Shown in pieces: positions 1 through 5,971 of a stretch of DNA of 6,564 nt. Both the position numbers and the translations under genes were made by a program. The notes beneath the pieces were generated by a model, which was not told the origin of the DNA, did not search any database, and worked only from the letters and a program-made list of their open reading frames with translations. This DNA comes from Bacteroidota bacterium (lineage in GTDB: Bacteria > Bacteroidota > Bacteroidia > NS11-12g > UBA9320), in contig DNBZ01000212.1 of NCBI GenBank assembly GCA_003484585.1, positions 1 through 6,564 of the forward strand. The letters run 5' to 3'. Every line of letters begins with the position of its first letter. Positions within the stretch are counted from its first letter, which is position 1.

Positions 1-175
1 AGCTTTTTACTATGATAAAAAGACGAATACTGACGAAACTATAAGCGATGTAATAGCAGAGCTGCAAGAGAGAGAGTTTTTGAAAGACGGTGATGTGGTT
101 ATAAATACTGCTGCTATGCCTGTAATAGAGAATAGAAAAACGAACGCCATAAAAATAAGTACTGTAGGTGAGTGA
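1..175 (+). CDS. pyk: Pyruvate kinase, C-terminal end (partial)
   Basis: This is the 3' end of a pyruvate kinase gene whose start lies before the window. Reading from base 2 gives 57 codons ending in TGA at 173-175. Pyruvate kinase converts phosphoenolpyruvate and ADP to pyruvate and ATP, the last step of glycolysis, in the cytoplasm. The visible part matches the end of the C-terminal alpha/beta domain: AFYYDKKTNTDETI followed by GDVVINTAAMP and a short RKTN-containing tail, close to the family pattern of a Tyr-Tyr-Asp-Lys strand, a T-D-x-T-I helix start and a G-D-x-V-I-N-x-A-x-M-P strand. The catalytic barrel is outside the window, so activity cannot be judged. The last 8 nt overlap the next gene, which suggests co-transcription. 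I am confident of the family because motif order and distance to the C-terminus both fit. Confidence 0.9.
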   Translation, partial: AFYYDKKTNTDETISDVIAELQEREFLKDGDVVINTAAMPVIENRKTNAIKISTVGE

Positions 176-674
176 AATAATAAATAAGGTAGCCCAAAGT
201 GGAATAATAACGCTTGACTTGGAAGATTTGGTCCCAGAGCGGACAGAGTCTCACATTGATATTTTTAGTCAATTATTTCAAGGTCTTATTTTACGTGAAA
301 AAGATTTTAGAGCTTGGGTAAAAGAGCATGATTGGAGTTTATACACTGATCATAATGTGGCCTTGTTTTGCAGTAGTGATGCAGTTATTCCTACTTGGGC
401 TTATATGCTAGTATCCTCTGCTCTAGAGCCATATACTAAGCAAGTGTATTTTACTAATCCAGAAAACTTATCTACTCTAGTGGCTGAGCGTGCACTTGCA
501 GCTATTAATGAAGAAGACTATACAGATAAGCGAGTGGTGATAAAAGGATGTGGAAAGAGAGCCATTAGTAATCACGCGTATGTGTTACTAACTAATAAAC
601 TTGTTCGCACTGCCAAAACAGTCATGTTTGGTGAGCCGTGTAGTACTGTTCCGGTATATAAACAGCGTAAATAA
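168..674 (+). CDS. DUF2480 family protein
   Basis: A 168-residue cytoplasmic protein with no signal peptide or membrane segment. It resembles the DUF2480 family, which I know mainly from Bacteroidetes and whose biochemical role is unknown. Family-like landmarks include an N-terminal ITLDLEDL stretch, the block LFQGLILREKDFRAWVKEHDWS (about residues 36-57), CSSDAVIPTWAYMLV (about 68-82), VIKGCGKR (about 123-130) and GEPCSTVPVYK close to the C-terminus (about 155-165). The length fits the family as I recall it. The start is GTG at 168, inside the end of pyk; no in-frame ATG gives the full conserved N-terminus, so GTG is preferred. No clear Shine-Dalgarno sequence precedes it, as is usual in Bacteroidetes. 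The 8-nt overlap suggests translation coupled to pyk. A hairpin terminator follows directly. No function should be assigned from this context alone. Confidence 0.88.
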   Translation: MSEIINKVAQSGIITLDLEDLVPERTESHIDIFSQLFQGLILREKDFRAWVKEHDWSLYTDHNVALFCSSDAVIPTWAYMLVSSALEPYTKQVYFTNPENLSTLVAERALAAINEEDYTDKRVVIKGCGKRAISNHAYVLLTNKLVRTAKTVMFGEPCSTVPVYKQRK

Positions 675-676
675 GA

Positions 677-716
677 AAGGTCCATCGTTTTTCAACAATG
701 GACCTTAGTAGTTTTT
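677..716. terminator. Bidirectional intrinsic terminator between convergent genes
   Basis: Arms AAGGTCCAT (677-685) and ATGGACCTT (698-706) pair perfectly over 9 bp. After one C-A mismatch the stem can extend by GTT/AAC around a TTTC loop. On the plus strand TTTTT follows at 712-716; on the minus strand the stem is followed by a T-rich stretch (CTTTCTTATTT). It lies between the stop of the DUF2480 gene and the stop of the convergent minus-strand gene, where a shared terminator is expected. The plus-strand T run starts 5 nt after the stem, so efficiency is uncertain. Confidence 0.75.
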
Positions 717-734
717 CGGTTATCTAAAAGATTA

Positions 735-1316
735 TTATTTCTCTCCTATTGCTTCTAAAGCATCGTAGTCCATGTTTCTCACGCCATTTGTGTATTGAGA
801 AACGAAGGCGTCATTAATTCCTAAAGCCTTTATGTCATTTCTAAACTGTAAGGCATCCATTACGTTTTCGAAGTGTCCGATTACATATCTCTTTGCCCCA
901 TCTATTTCCTCTGCTTTTATAGTTTTTAACTTATCGTTAAAAGAAACTAAGTCCAAATATTGATAATATCCCATCTGCACCTGATATACGGTACCAGCAG
1001 GCAGCGTCGTAGTTGGCATAGATTTTTTTAGGCTAGCATATTGGGCCTCTAGAGCAACTAACTTGTCAGCAAGGACTTGTTTCTCGGCATTATCCGTCGC
1101 TAGTTTTGCTTTAAGGTCTGTCACCTCATCAGACAATGCTTTTATCTCTTTTTTATGGCTGTTTTGCATACTCACCCACTTTTCTGGGTCCTTTTTGTAT
1201 GTTTTTATTTCCTTTTTTAATGCTTTCTTTTCTTTTTTAGAAAGTGACTGAGCTTCTGCTGCTGTGAAGCTTATGACAAATAACAATGTCAATAATGCTA
1301 GGGCTATTTTTTTCAT
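735..1316 (-). CDS. Secreted coiled-coil protein with SPOR-like C-terminal domain
   Basis: A 193-residue exported protein. Residues 1-22 form a signal peptide: MKK, a hydrophobic core ALALLTLLFVISF, and a likely cleavage after AEA at A22/Q23. No lipobox cysteine is present, so the product is probably periplasmic. Residues 24-100 are rich in Lys, Glu, Ala and Leu without Pro or Gly and look like a long charged helix or coiled coil. After a short linker (PTTTLPAG, 101-108), residues 110-180 read VYQVQMGYY, a helix, KRYVIGHFENVMDAL and a helix ending near VSQYTNGVR. That beta-alpha-beta-beta-alpha-beta order, and the wording around the second strand, resemble SPOR domains, which in other proteins bind glycan strands lacking stem peptides. 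Similar Bacteroidetes proteins are sometimes named ezrin/radixin/moesin-like because of the helical region, which says little about function. An envelope or cell-wall role is inference. It is a single gene, convergent with pyk-DUF2480 and divergent from fumC. Confidence 0.75.
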   Translation of the reverse strand: MKKIALALLTLLFVISFTAAEAQSLSKKEKKALKKEIKTYKKDPEKWVSMQNSHKKEIKALSDEVTDLKAKLATDNAEKQVLADKLVALEAQYASLKKSMPTTTLPAGTVYQVQMGYYQYLDLVSFNDKLKTIKAEEIDGAKRYVIGHFENVMDALQFRNDIKALGINDAFVSQYTNGVRNMDYDALEAIGEK

Positions 1317-1339
1317 TTATTTTGAAGTATTATGAATGG

Positions 1340-1347
1340 CAAAGCTA
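1340..1347 (-). promoter_or_regulatory. Possible -7 box for the SPOR-like protein gene
   Basis: On the minus strand the sequence reads TAGCTTTG, a full match to the Bacteroidetes -7 consensus TAnnTTTG, 23 nt upstream of the ATG at 1316. I could not find a TTG-type -33 element at the usual distance, so this is a half-promoter call only. Confidence 0.4.
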
Positions 1348-1366
1348 TAAAATTAGATTGGAGTAT

Positions 1367-1398
1367 TTGACATTAAGGTTTGTGAATAACTACCTTTG
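1367..1398 (+). promoter_or_regulatory. Bacteroidetes-type promoter of fumC
   Basis: TTGACA at 1367-1372 is followed, after 18 nt, by TACCTTTG at 1391-1398, which matches the Bacteroidetes primary sigma factor -7 consensus TAnnTTTG. Counted from the TTG core the spacing is 21 nt, inside the known 17-23 range. Transcription would begin near 1404 and give a leader of about 15 nt. An E. coli-like TATAAT at 1406-1411 is only 7 nt before the ATG and is too close to serve as the -10 of this gene. Confidence 0.65.
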
Positions 1399-1418
1399 CA
1401 TACTTTATAATACACATC

Positions 1419-2822
1419 ATGGAATATAGAATCGAGAGAGATAGTATAGGCGAAGTAAAGGTGCCAGCAGATAAGTATTGGGCAGCACAAACTCAACGCT
1501 CATTAGAAAATTTTAAAATTGGCAATCAAAAAATGCCAATAGAAATCATCAAGGCTTTTGGTGTACTTAAGAAATGTGCAGCCATGACTAATGCTGAACT
1601 AGGAGTGCTCTCTCAAGAAAAAGCAGACCTTATTTCTGATGTTTGTGATGAGATAATAGATGGTAAGCTGGACAACCAGTTTCCACTTGTTGTTTGGCAA
1701 ACAGGCTCTGGGACCCAGAGCAATATGAATGTGAATGAGGTAATAGCCAATAGAGGTCACGTACTACAAGGCGGTAAATTATCAGATGAAAAAAAGGTGC
1801 TTCATCCAAACGACGATGTAAATAAGTCCCAGAGTAGCAACGATACTTTCCCTACGGCTATGAGTATAGCGGTATACAAGCAGATGATAGATTTTGCTAT
1901 ACCAGGCTTACAAGTGTTGAAAGATACTTTCAAGAAAAAAGCACGTGAGTTTAAGGATATCGTAAAAATAGGACGTACGCATTTTATGGATGCTACGCCG
2001 CTCACTTTAGGTCAAGAGTTTTCTGGATACAGAAGACAACTAGAAATGAGTATTCTCGCTATAGAGAATGCTATGATAGGTGCACAGGAAATAGCTCTGG
2101 GTGGCACAGCAGTGGGTACTGGGCTGAATACCCCAAAAGGGTATGATGTGATGGTAGCTGATAAAATTTCAAGAGAAATGGCAATGCCTTTCCGTACTGC
2201 GGAAAATAAATTTGAAGCACTAGCAGCACACGATGCTATGGTAGAGCTACACGGAGCACTCAAACGTGCAGCAGTAAGTTGTATGAAAATAGGAAACGAC
2301 ATCCGAATGCTTAGTTCAGGACCTAGAAGTGGCATAGGAGAGATCACTATCCCAAGTAATGAGCCAGGTTCATCTATAATGCCAGGAAAAGTAAACCCTA
2401 CACAGTGCGAGGCACTTACTATGGTGTGTGCTCAGGTAATGGGTAATGATGTAGCGGTAACTATAGGTGGTAGCAATGGTCATTTCGAATTGAATGTATA
2501 TAAACCACTAATAGCAGCTAATCTCTTGCAATCAGCGAGAATACTGGGTCAAGCTTGTCTTTCATTCAATGATAACTGCGTGGTAGGCGTAGAGCCAAAT
2601 CTTGCAGAGATAAAAAATAAACTAGATAACTCACTAATGCTAGTGACTGCTCTTAATACACACATAGGCTACGACAAAGCGGCCAAAATAGCAAAGAAGG
2701 CATATGCAGATAACTCTACGCTAAAAGCAGCAGGAGTGGAGCTAAGATACCTTACTGCAGAAGAATTTGATAAGTGGGTAATTCCAGCAGATATGTGTGG
2801 CGATATAGAACTTGGATTTTAA
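1419..2822 (+). CDS. fumC: Class II fumarate hydratase (fumarase C)
   Basis: A 467-residue cytoplasmic enzyme that interconverts fumarate and L-malate in the TCA cycle. It belongs to the iron-independent, homotetrameric class II fumarases of the aspartase/fumarase superfamily. The length equals that of E. coli FumC and key residues fall at the same numbers: H129 and N131-D132 of the B-site (HPNDDVN), H188 of the active site ([12 protein letters not shown]), and S318, K324 and N326 within the superfamily signature [11 protein letters not shown]. The substrate-binding [10 protein letters not shown] block starts at residue 95. [12 protein letters not shown] near the C-terminus is typical of fumarase, whereas aspartase differs there, so fumarase is clearly preferred over aspartate ammonia-lyase or argininosuccinate lyase. 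The ATG at 1419 gives the usual N-terminus and lies about 20 nt after a good Bacteroidetes -7 box. A methyltransferase gene follows after only 3 nt and is probably co-transcribed. No defects are visible. Confidence 0.97.
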   Translation: MEYRIERDSIGEVKVPADKYWAAQTQRSLENFKIGNQKMPIEIIKAFGVLKKCAAMTNAELGVLSQEKADLISDVCDEIIDGKLDNQFPLVVWQTGSGTQSNMNVNEVIANRGHVLQGGKLSDEKKVLHPNDDVNKSQSSNDTFPTAMSIAVYKQMIDFAIPGLQVLKDTFKKKAREFKDIVKIGRTHFMDATPLTLGQEFSGYRRQLEMSILAIENAMIGAQEIALGGTAVGTGLNTPKGYDVMVADKISREMAMPFRTAENKFEALAAHDAMVELHGALKRAAVSCMKIGNDIRMLSSGPRSGIGEITIPSNEPGSSIMPGKVNPTQCEALTMVCAQVMGNDVAVTIGGSNGHFELNVYKPLIAANLLQSARILGQACLSFNDNCVVGVEPNLAEIKNKLDNSLMLVTALNTHIGYDKAAKIAKKAYADNSTLKAAGVELRYLTAEEFDKWVIPADMCGDIELGF

Positions 2823-2825
2823 TCC

Positions 2826-3470
2826 ATGAGTACTAAGCTAAAGCCATTTAGGCTAAAAATACTCGGCAAATACACCGACAAAAAAGATCTTAAGATACTA
2901 GACGTAGGCTCGGGTAGTCACTCGAGTACTATTACCAAAAAGTGGCTGCCAAACTGCCACTACACTGGTGTAGACAGAGATGTGAGTTATGACAATACAG
3001 AAGAAGACGTTCAGAATATGGACGAGTTTTTTCAGCTAGACCTCACTGAGCTAGACTATAGCAAGATTCCTGACGATACATATGATATCATCATTATGAG
3101 TCACGTTATAGAACATTTGTACAATGGAGACAAAGTGCTTCCATTGCTCTTGAAAAAACTAAAAAAAGGAGGACTATTCTATATTGAGTTCCCGTGTGAG
3201 GCAAGTGCAAGTTTCCCAAGCAAGAAAGAGACGCTAAACTTCTTCGATGATGATACCCATGTGCGAATCTGGTCTATCAAAGAAGTGGCCAATATCTTTA
3301 TGAGTGAAGGCTTCAATGTAAAAATGGCTGGGAAAAACCGCAGCTGGATAAACATTGCACTAATGCCTATCAAAATACCACTTCAACTCATCACCAAAGG
3401 CTACGTGCGTGGAGGAGTGTATTGGGATTGGTATGGCTTTGCAGATTATTTGGTGGCGGAGAAGCGGTAG
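2826..3470 (+). CDS. Class I SAM-dependent methyltransferase, substrate unknown
   Basis: A 214-residue soluble protein with a Rossmann-type methyltransferase core. Motif I, the SAM-binding loop, is ILDVGSGS (residues 24-31). The acidic residue ending strand 2 is probably D50 (YTGVDRD), and the strand 4 region reads YDIIIMSHVIEHL (86-98), the wording typical of the Methyltransf_11/Methyltransf_23 group. KKLKKGGLFYIEFP (110-123) fits strand 5, and FDDDTHVRIWSIKEV is the usual His-containing region before the next helix. The C-terminal part (180-214) is tryptophan- and tyrosine-rich (GGVYWDWYGFADYL) and probably shapes the substrate pocket; it is also the part duplicated as a relic at 3602-3709. 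The substrate cannot be told from sequence; small molecules, lipids or surface glycans are all possible. The gene starts 3 nt after the fumC stop, so it probably depends on the fumC promoter. A hairpin-plus-T terminator candidate lies about 110 nt downstream. Confidence 0.88.
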   Translation: MSTKLKPFRLKILGKYTDKKDLKILDVGSGSHSSTITKKWLPNCHYTGVDRDVSYDNTEEDVQNMDEFFQLDLTELDYSKIPDDTYDIIIMSHVIEHLYNGDKVLPLLLKKLKKGGLFYIEFPCEASASFPSKKETLNFFDDDTHVRIWSIKEVANIFMSEGFNVKMAGKNRSWINIALMPIKIPLQLITKGYVRGGVYWDWYGFADYLVAEKR

Positions 3471-3476
3471 ATTTTA

Positions 3477-3495
3477 ACAATCCCAACGGGATTGT
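3477..3495. repeat. REP-like palindrome 1 (CCC-AAC-GGG core)
   Basis: ACAATCCC (3477-3484) and GGGATTGT (3488-3495) are perfect 8-bp complements around a 3-nt loop AAC. It begins 7 nt after the methyltransferase stop. It shares the CCC-nnn-GGG layout with two further palindromes downstream. No strong T run follows on the plus strand, so a simple terminator role is less likely than for palindrome 3. Confidence 0.7.
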
Positions 3496-3520
3496 ATATC
3501 AATAGATTTTATCCATCCAC

Positions 3521-3543
3521 GAATATTTGACCCCGAAGGGGTC
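3521..3543. repeat. REP-like palindrome 2 (CCCC-GAA-GGGG core)
   Basis: GACCCC (3529-3534) and GGGGTC (3538-3543) are perfect 6-bp complements around the loop GAA. The preceding bases GAATATTTGA nearly repeat those before palindrome 3 (TGATATTTGA), and the two units start exactly 50 nt apart. This gives a repeated unit of an ATATTTGA leader plus a short GC hairpin. Confidence 0.7.
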
Positions 3544-3564
3544 GCACTATTGTGTGCTTTTTTT
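3544..3564 (+). terminator. Weak terminator candidate: short stem and T7 run
   Basis: Right after palindrome 2, GCAC (3544-3547) can pair with GTGC (3554-3557), and seven T residues follow at 3558-3564. The stem is only 4 bp, but stacking on the adjacent palindrome 2 hairpin could help. It could end the fumC-methyltransferase transcript. This is a weak call. Confidence 0.3.
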
Positions 3565-3570
3565 GGTTAG

Positions 3571-3598
3571 TGATATTTGAACCCGTTGGGTTCTTTTT
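3571..3598 (+). terminator. REP-like palindrome 3 with T tail, likely terminator of the fumC unit
   Basis: GAACCC (3579-3584) and GGGTTC (3588-3593) are perfect 6-bp complements around the loop GTT, and TTTTT follows directly at 3594-3598. On the plus strand this has the form of an intrinsic terminator for the fumC-methyltransferase transcript. It is also the third member of the palindrome set: its leader TGATATTTGA matches that of palindrome 2, and the third stem base pair is A-T where palindrome 2 has C-G, a compensated change. It ends just before the methyltransferase relic. Confidence 0.6.
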
Positions 3599-3601
3599 CG
3601 T

Positions 3602-3709
3602 ATGACTGTCAAGATACCCTTACAACTTCTCATTTAAGGCAACGTGCCAGGTGGTGTATATTGGGATTATTACGGTTTCGCTGATTATTTGATAGCAGAG
3701 AAAAGATAG
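3602..3709 (+). pseudogene. Relic of a methyltransferase gene, C-terminal 35 codons with in-frame stop
   Basis: This stretch aligns without gaps to the last 108 nt of the intact methyltransferase gene (3363-3470), stop codon included. By hand count 79 of 108 bases and 26 of 35 residues agree. The conserved parts are KIPLQL, GGVYWD-YGFADYL and AEKR before TAG at 3707-3709. An in-frame TAA at 3635-3637 replaces the lysine codon at residue 191 of the intact protein. No methyltransferase sequence lies upstream of the relic: palindrome 3 and its T run end only 3 nt before the homology begins. Fourteen of the changed codons are synonymous, so the two copies had diverged under selection before this one decayed. 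It is therefore the remnant of an old paralogue or homologue, not a recent copying accident. No product is expected. Confidence 0.85.
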
Positions 3710-3724
3710 GTTATTCCCTCTTTT

Positions 3725-4237
3725 CTAGTAATCCCTAAAAGAGAAATTAGCAATTTTATTCTCCTCTATCCTGTCTGAAAAGGTTACAACTAAAACTGAT
3801 CTGCCAGTAGTATCCGCATTTTTCATAATATAAAATGGAAATTCATATGATTTGAATGAAATCTTCTTCCCCTTATAATTGTTTAAGCCGACTTCGAGTT
3901 TCACAGACTCTTTACTTGGTAACTCTTTATCCGCAATAAAGTCTGCAATAGTTACCATGAAATCTAAACTTTCAAATCCTTCTGAAGGCAGAAATTCTTT
4001 TACAGCATAGTTTTCTAGCATTACATAATCCTTATTCTTCAAAGCTGTGATAGCCTTTATTGCTATGACATAATGTACGTCTGAAAATGTTTTGTCTTTA
4101 TCTGATAGCGTTGGTGTAGTTAACTCAAGCTGCTTCGCATCAATGTCATTGACCTCCTTGGCCTCATTAGATGATTGACTGCACGATGAAGCTAAGAGTG
4201 AGAGTATGACTAAATGAAAATAGTATCTTATTATCAT
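3725..4237 (-). CDS. Small putative lipoprotein, unknown function
   Basis: A 170-residue protein that I do not recognise. Residues 1-18 form a short signal peptide (MIIRYY, then a hydrophobic FHLVILSLLASS) ending in a candidate lipobox LASSC with the acylated cysteine at C19. SQSSNEAKEVND follows, a polar tether usual for lipoproteins. A serine rather than Gly or Ala before the cysteine makes the lipobox slightly atypical. The mature part begins with a helical region containing AIKAITALKNKDYVMLENYA (about 53-72), and the C-terminal half is rich in short strands (FPFYIMKN, RSVLVVTFSD, NFSFRDY). A helix-then-strands order of this kind occurs in NTF2-like folds, but that is only a guess. The start lies 1 nt after the fhs stop, so it is almost certainly translated from the fhs transcript. 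It converges with the methyltransferase relic. No clear terminator follows its stop. Confidence 0.7.
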   Translation of the reverse strand: MIIRYYFHLVILSLLASSCSQSSNEAKEVNDIDAKQLELTTPTLSDKDKTFSDVHYVIAIKAITALKNKDYVMLENYAVKEFLPSEGFESLDFMVTIADFIADKELPSKESVKLEVGLNNYKGKKISFKSYEFPFYIMKNADTTGRSVLVVTFSDRIEENKIANFSFRDY

Positions 4238-4238
4238 C

Positions 4239-5906
4239 CTAACTCAACCCAGTAATCACACCGTTATTATCGATGTCCATTCCTTCACTGGCCGGTACGG
4301 CAGGAAGTCCAGGCATACGCATCATATTACCAAGAATAGGAATCAAGAATCCTGCTCCAGCGGCTATTTCAAACTCACGTACAGTGATGCGGAAGCCTGT
4401 AGGTCTGCCGAGAAGTTTATCATTATCTGAGAATGATTTTTGTGTCTTGGCCATACAAATAGGCAAGTGGTCCAGTCCTAGCTTAGCGATAGTTCTAAGA
4501 CCCGCTTCCGCTTTGGCAGCATAGTCTACACCATCTGCTCCGTATATCTCTTTAGCTATGGTTTCTATTTTGTCTTTCACAGGAGCATCCCAGTCGTATA
4601 GTTTTTGGAAGTTGCTCTTGCCGCTTTCTATTTCTGCTACTACTGCTTTGGCTAGGTCTGCGGTTCCATTTCCCCCTTCTGCCCATCCTTTGCTTAGCAC
4701 AGCTTTTACACCTAGGCTGGCACATTTCTCTATCAACCAATCTATTTCTTCTTGGCTATCGGTATAGAAATTATTGATGGCTACAACTCTTTGTAAGCCA
4801 AACTTGCCCATATTCTCTATGTGCTTTTCTAAGTTTACAAATCCTTTTTTTACTCTCTCTAAGCTAGCATCATTGTATTCATCTGGTGGCGAGCCGCCGT
4901 GATGGCGAAGAGCCCTTATAGTAGCTACTATCACTACTGCTTTAGGTTTTAGTCCTCCGTATCCACATTTTATATCTAAGAATTTCTCAGCACCTAAGTC
5001 AGCACCAAAACCTGCTTCTGTTACTACGTAGTCGGATAGACTCATACCCATTTTAGTAGCTATGATGGTGTTAGTTCCTTGAGCAATATTAGCAAATGGC
5101 CCACCGTGAATGATAGCAGGGTTATGCTCTAGTGTTTGCACTAGGTTGGGTTTGATGGCATCTTTCAGAAGCAATGTCATTGCTTTTTCGGCATTCAGAT
5201 CACGAGCGTATATTGGCTTTCTATCCATTGTATATCCTATGAAGATGCTGCCTAGTTTCTCCTTCAAATCGTCTATATCTTTTGCCATACAAAGTATCGC
5301 CATTACCTCACTAGCTGCAGTGATATTAAATCCATCTTGACGAGGAATACCATTTCCTGTGCCACCTAGACCGATAGTTATATCACGCAGAGCACGGTCA
5401 TTCATATCTATCACACGTTTCCAGATGATGGTACGTGGGTCTATGCCTAGGCTACGCGTTTTACTTTGAATATTATTATCAATTAAAGCACTTAGTAGGT
5501 TGTTTGCTTTTTCTATAGCCGCAAAATCTCCAGTAAAGTGAAGATTGATATCTTCCATAGGCACTACCTGAGAGTGACCGCCGCCAGCTGCCCCACCTTT
5601 TATCCCGAAAACAGGACCTAGTGATGGCTCACGAAGTACTACTACAGATTTCTTGCCTATTTTGTTTAGACCTTCGTTTAGCCCTATAGATACAGTTGTT
5701 TTTCCCTCGCCTGCAGGAGTAGGAGTAAGTGCAGTTACCAGTATTAAATTGCTCTGTGCTATTTTATCTTCATTGATTAGGTCTAGAGGCAATTTGGCTT
5801 TGTATTTACCGTATTGTTCCAAGTCATTTTGGTCAATATTTAACTTGGCAGCTATCTCATTAATGTGCTGCATTTGTACTTTTTGAGCTATATCTAAATC
5901 AGTCAT
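4239..5906 (-). CDS. fhs: Formate-tetrahydrofolate ligase
   Basis: A 555-residue cytoplasmic enzyme, the usual length for the family. It makes 10-formyl-tetrahydrofolate from formate, ATP and tetrahydrofolate, supplying one-carbon units for purines and initiator formyl-Met; in the reverse direction it can release formate and ATP. The ATP-binding P-loop is TPTPAGEGKTT (residues 61-71). The first family signature is GIKGGAAGGGH (101-111), followed by VPMEDINLHFTGD; the second is VATIRALRHHGG (327-338). KGWAEGG and the C-terminal MPGLPAVPASEGMDID also match the family. Position 111 is His (codon CAC) where the signature as I recall it has Tyr. The ATG at 5906 gives a normal N-terminus and has a plausible promoter upstream. 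The stop is 1 nt before the small lipoprotein gene. No folD or fchA gene is adjacent, so the rest of the folate pathway must be elsewhere. There is nothing pointing to acetogenesis. Confidence 0.97.
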   Translation of the reverse strand: MTDLDIAQKVQMQHINEIAAKLNIDQNDLEQYGKYKAKLPLDLINEDKIAQSNLILVTALTPTPAGEGKTTVSIGLNEGLNKIGKKSVVVLREPSLGPVFGIKGGAAGGGHSQVVPMEDINLHFTGDFAAIEKANNLLSALIDNNIQSKTRSLGIDPRTIIWKRVIDMNDRALRDITIGLGGTGNGIPRQDGFNITAASEVMAILCMAKDIDDLKEKLGSIFIGYTMDRKPIYARDLNAEKAMTLLLKDAIKPNLVQTLEHNPAIIHGGPFANIAQGTNTIIATKMGMSLSDYVVTEAGFGADLGAEKFLDIKCGYGGLKPKAVVIVATIRALRHHGGSPPDEYNDASLERVKKGFVNLEKHIENMGKFGLQRVVAINNFYTDSQEEIDWLIEKCASLGVKAVLSKGWAEGGNGTADLAKAVVAEIESGKSNFQKLYDWDAPVKDKIETIAKEIYGADGVDYAAKAEAGLRTIAKLGLDHLPICMAKTQKSFSDNDKLLGRPTGFRITVREFEIAAGAGFLIPILGNMMRMPGLPAVPASEGMDIDNNGVITGLS

Positions 5907-5924
5907 GGTGTTTTATTCGTAGAG

Positions 5925-5953
5925 CGAATATACAATTAGCTTTTGCTCTCCAA
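5925..5953 (-). promoter_or_regulatory. Candidate Bacteroidetes promoter of fhs
   Basis: On the minus strand TTG (complement of 5951-5953) is followed after 18 nt by TATATTCG (complement of 5925-5932), one mismatch from the Bacteroidetes -7 consensus TAnnTTTG. It ends 18 nt before the fhs ATG. A 5-bp inverted repeat, ATTCG (5915-5919) and CGAAT (5925-5929), overlaps the -7 box. It could be an operator half-site pair or chance. Confidence 0.45.
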
Positions 5954-5971
5954 TGTTTATACCCATTCTAA

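Noticed and set aside
1063..1251. Plus-strand open frame opposite the SPOR-like protein gene
   Set aside because: It lies entirely antisense to the coiled-coil part of a well-supported gene. Its Phe/Ser-rich translation is simply the complement of Lys/Glu codons.
1406..1411. TATAAT upstream of fumC as an E. coli-type -10 box
   Set aside because: It is 7 nt from the ATG, which would place transcription initiation at or inside the start codon. The Bacteroidetes-type TTGACA/TACCTTTG pair is better placed.
1802..2347. Minus-strand open frames inside fumC
   Set aside because: fumC is intact and highly conserved over this whole stretch. The antisense frames have no recognisable domain or promoter.
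3477..3598. CRISPR array or riboswitch in the palindrome region
   Set aside because: The three units are short, differ in sequence and spacing, and have no constant repeat and unique spacer pattern. They lie after, not before, a gene on the plus strand, which fits REP-like elements and a terminator better.
3602..3634. Short 11-codon frame before the TAA in the relic as a functional peptide
   Set aside because: It is the truncated beginning of the decayed methyltransferase tail, and the homology continues in the same frame past the stop.
4273..5886. Several open frames within fhs, mostly on the opposite strand
   Set aside because: All are shadows of fhs, whose motifs cover the region continuously.
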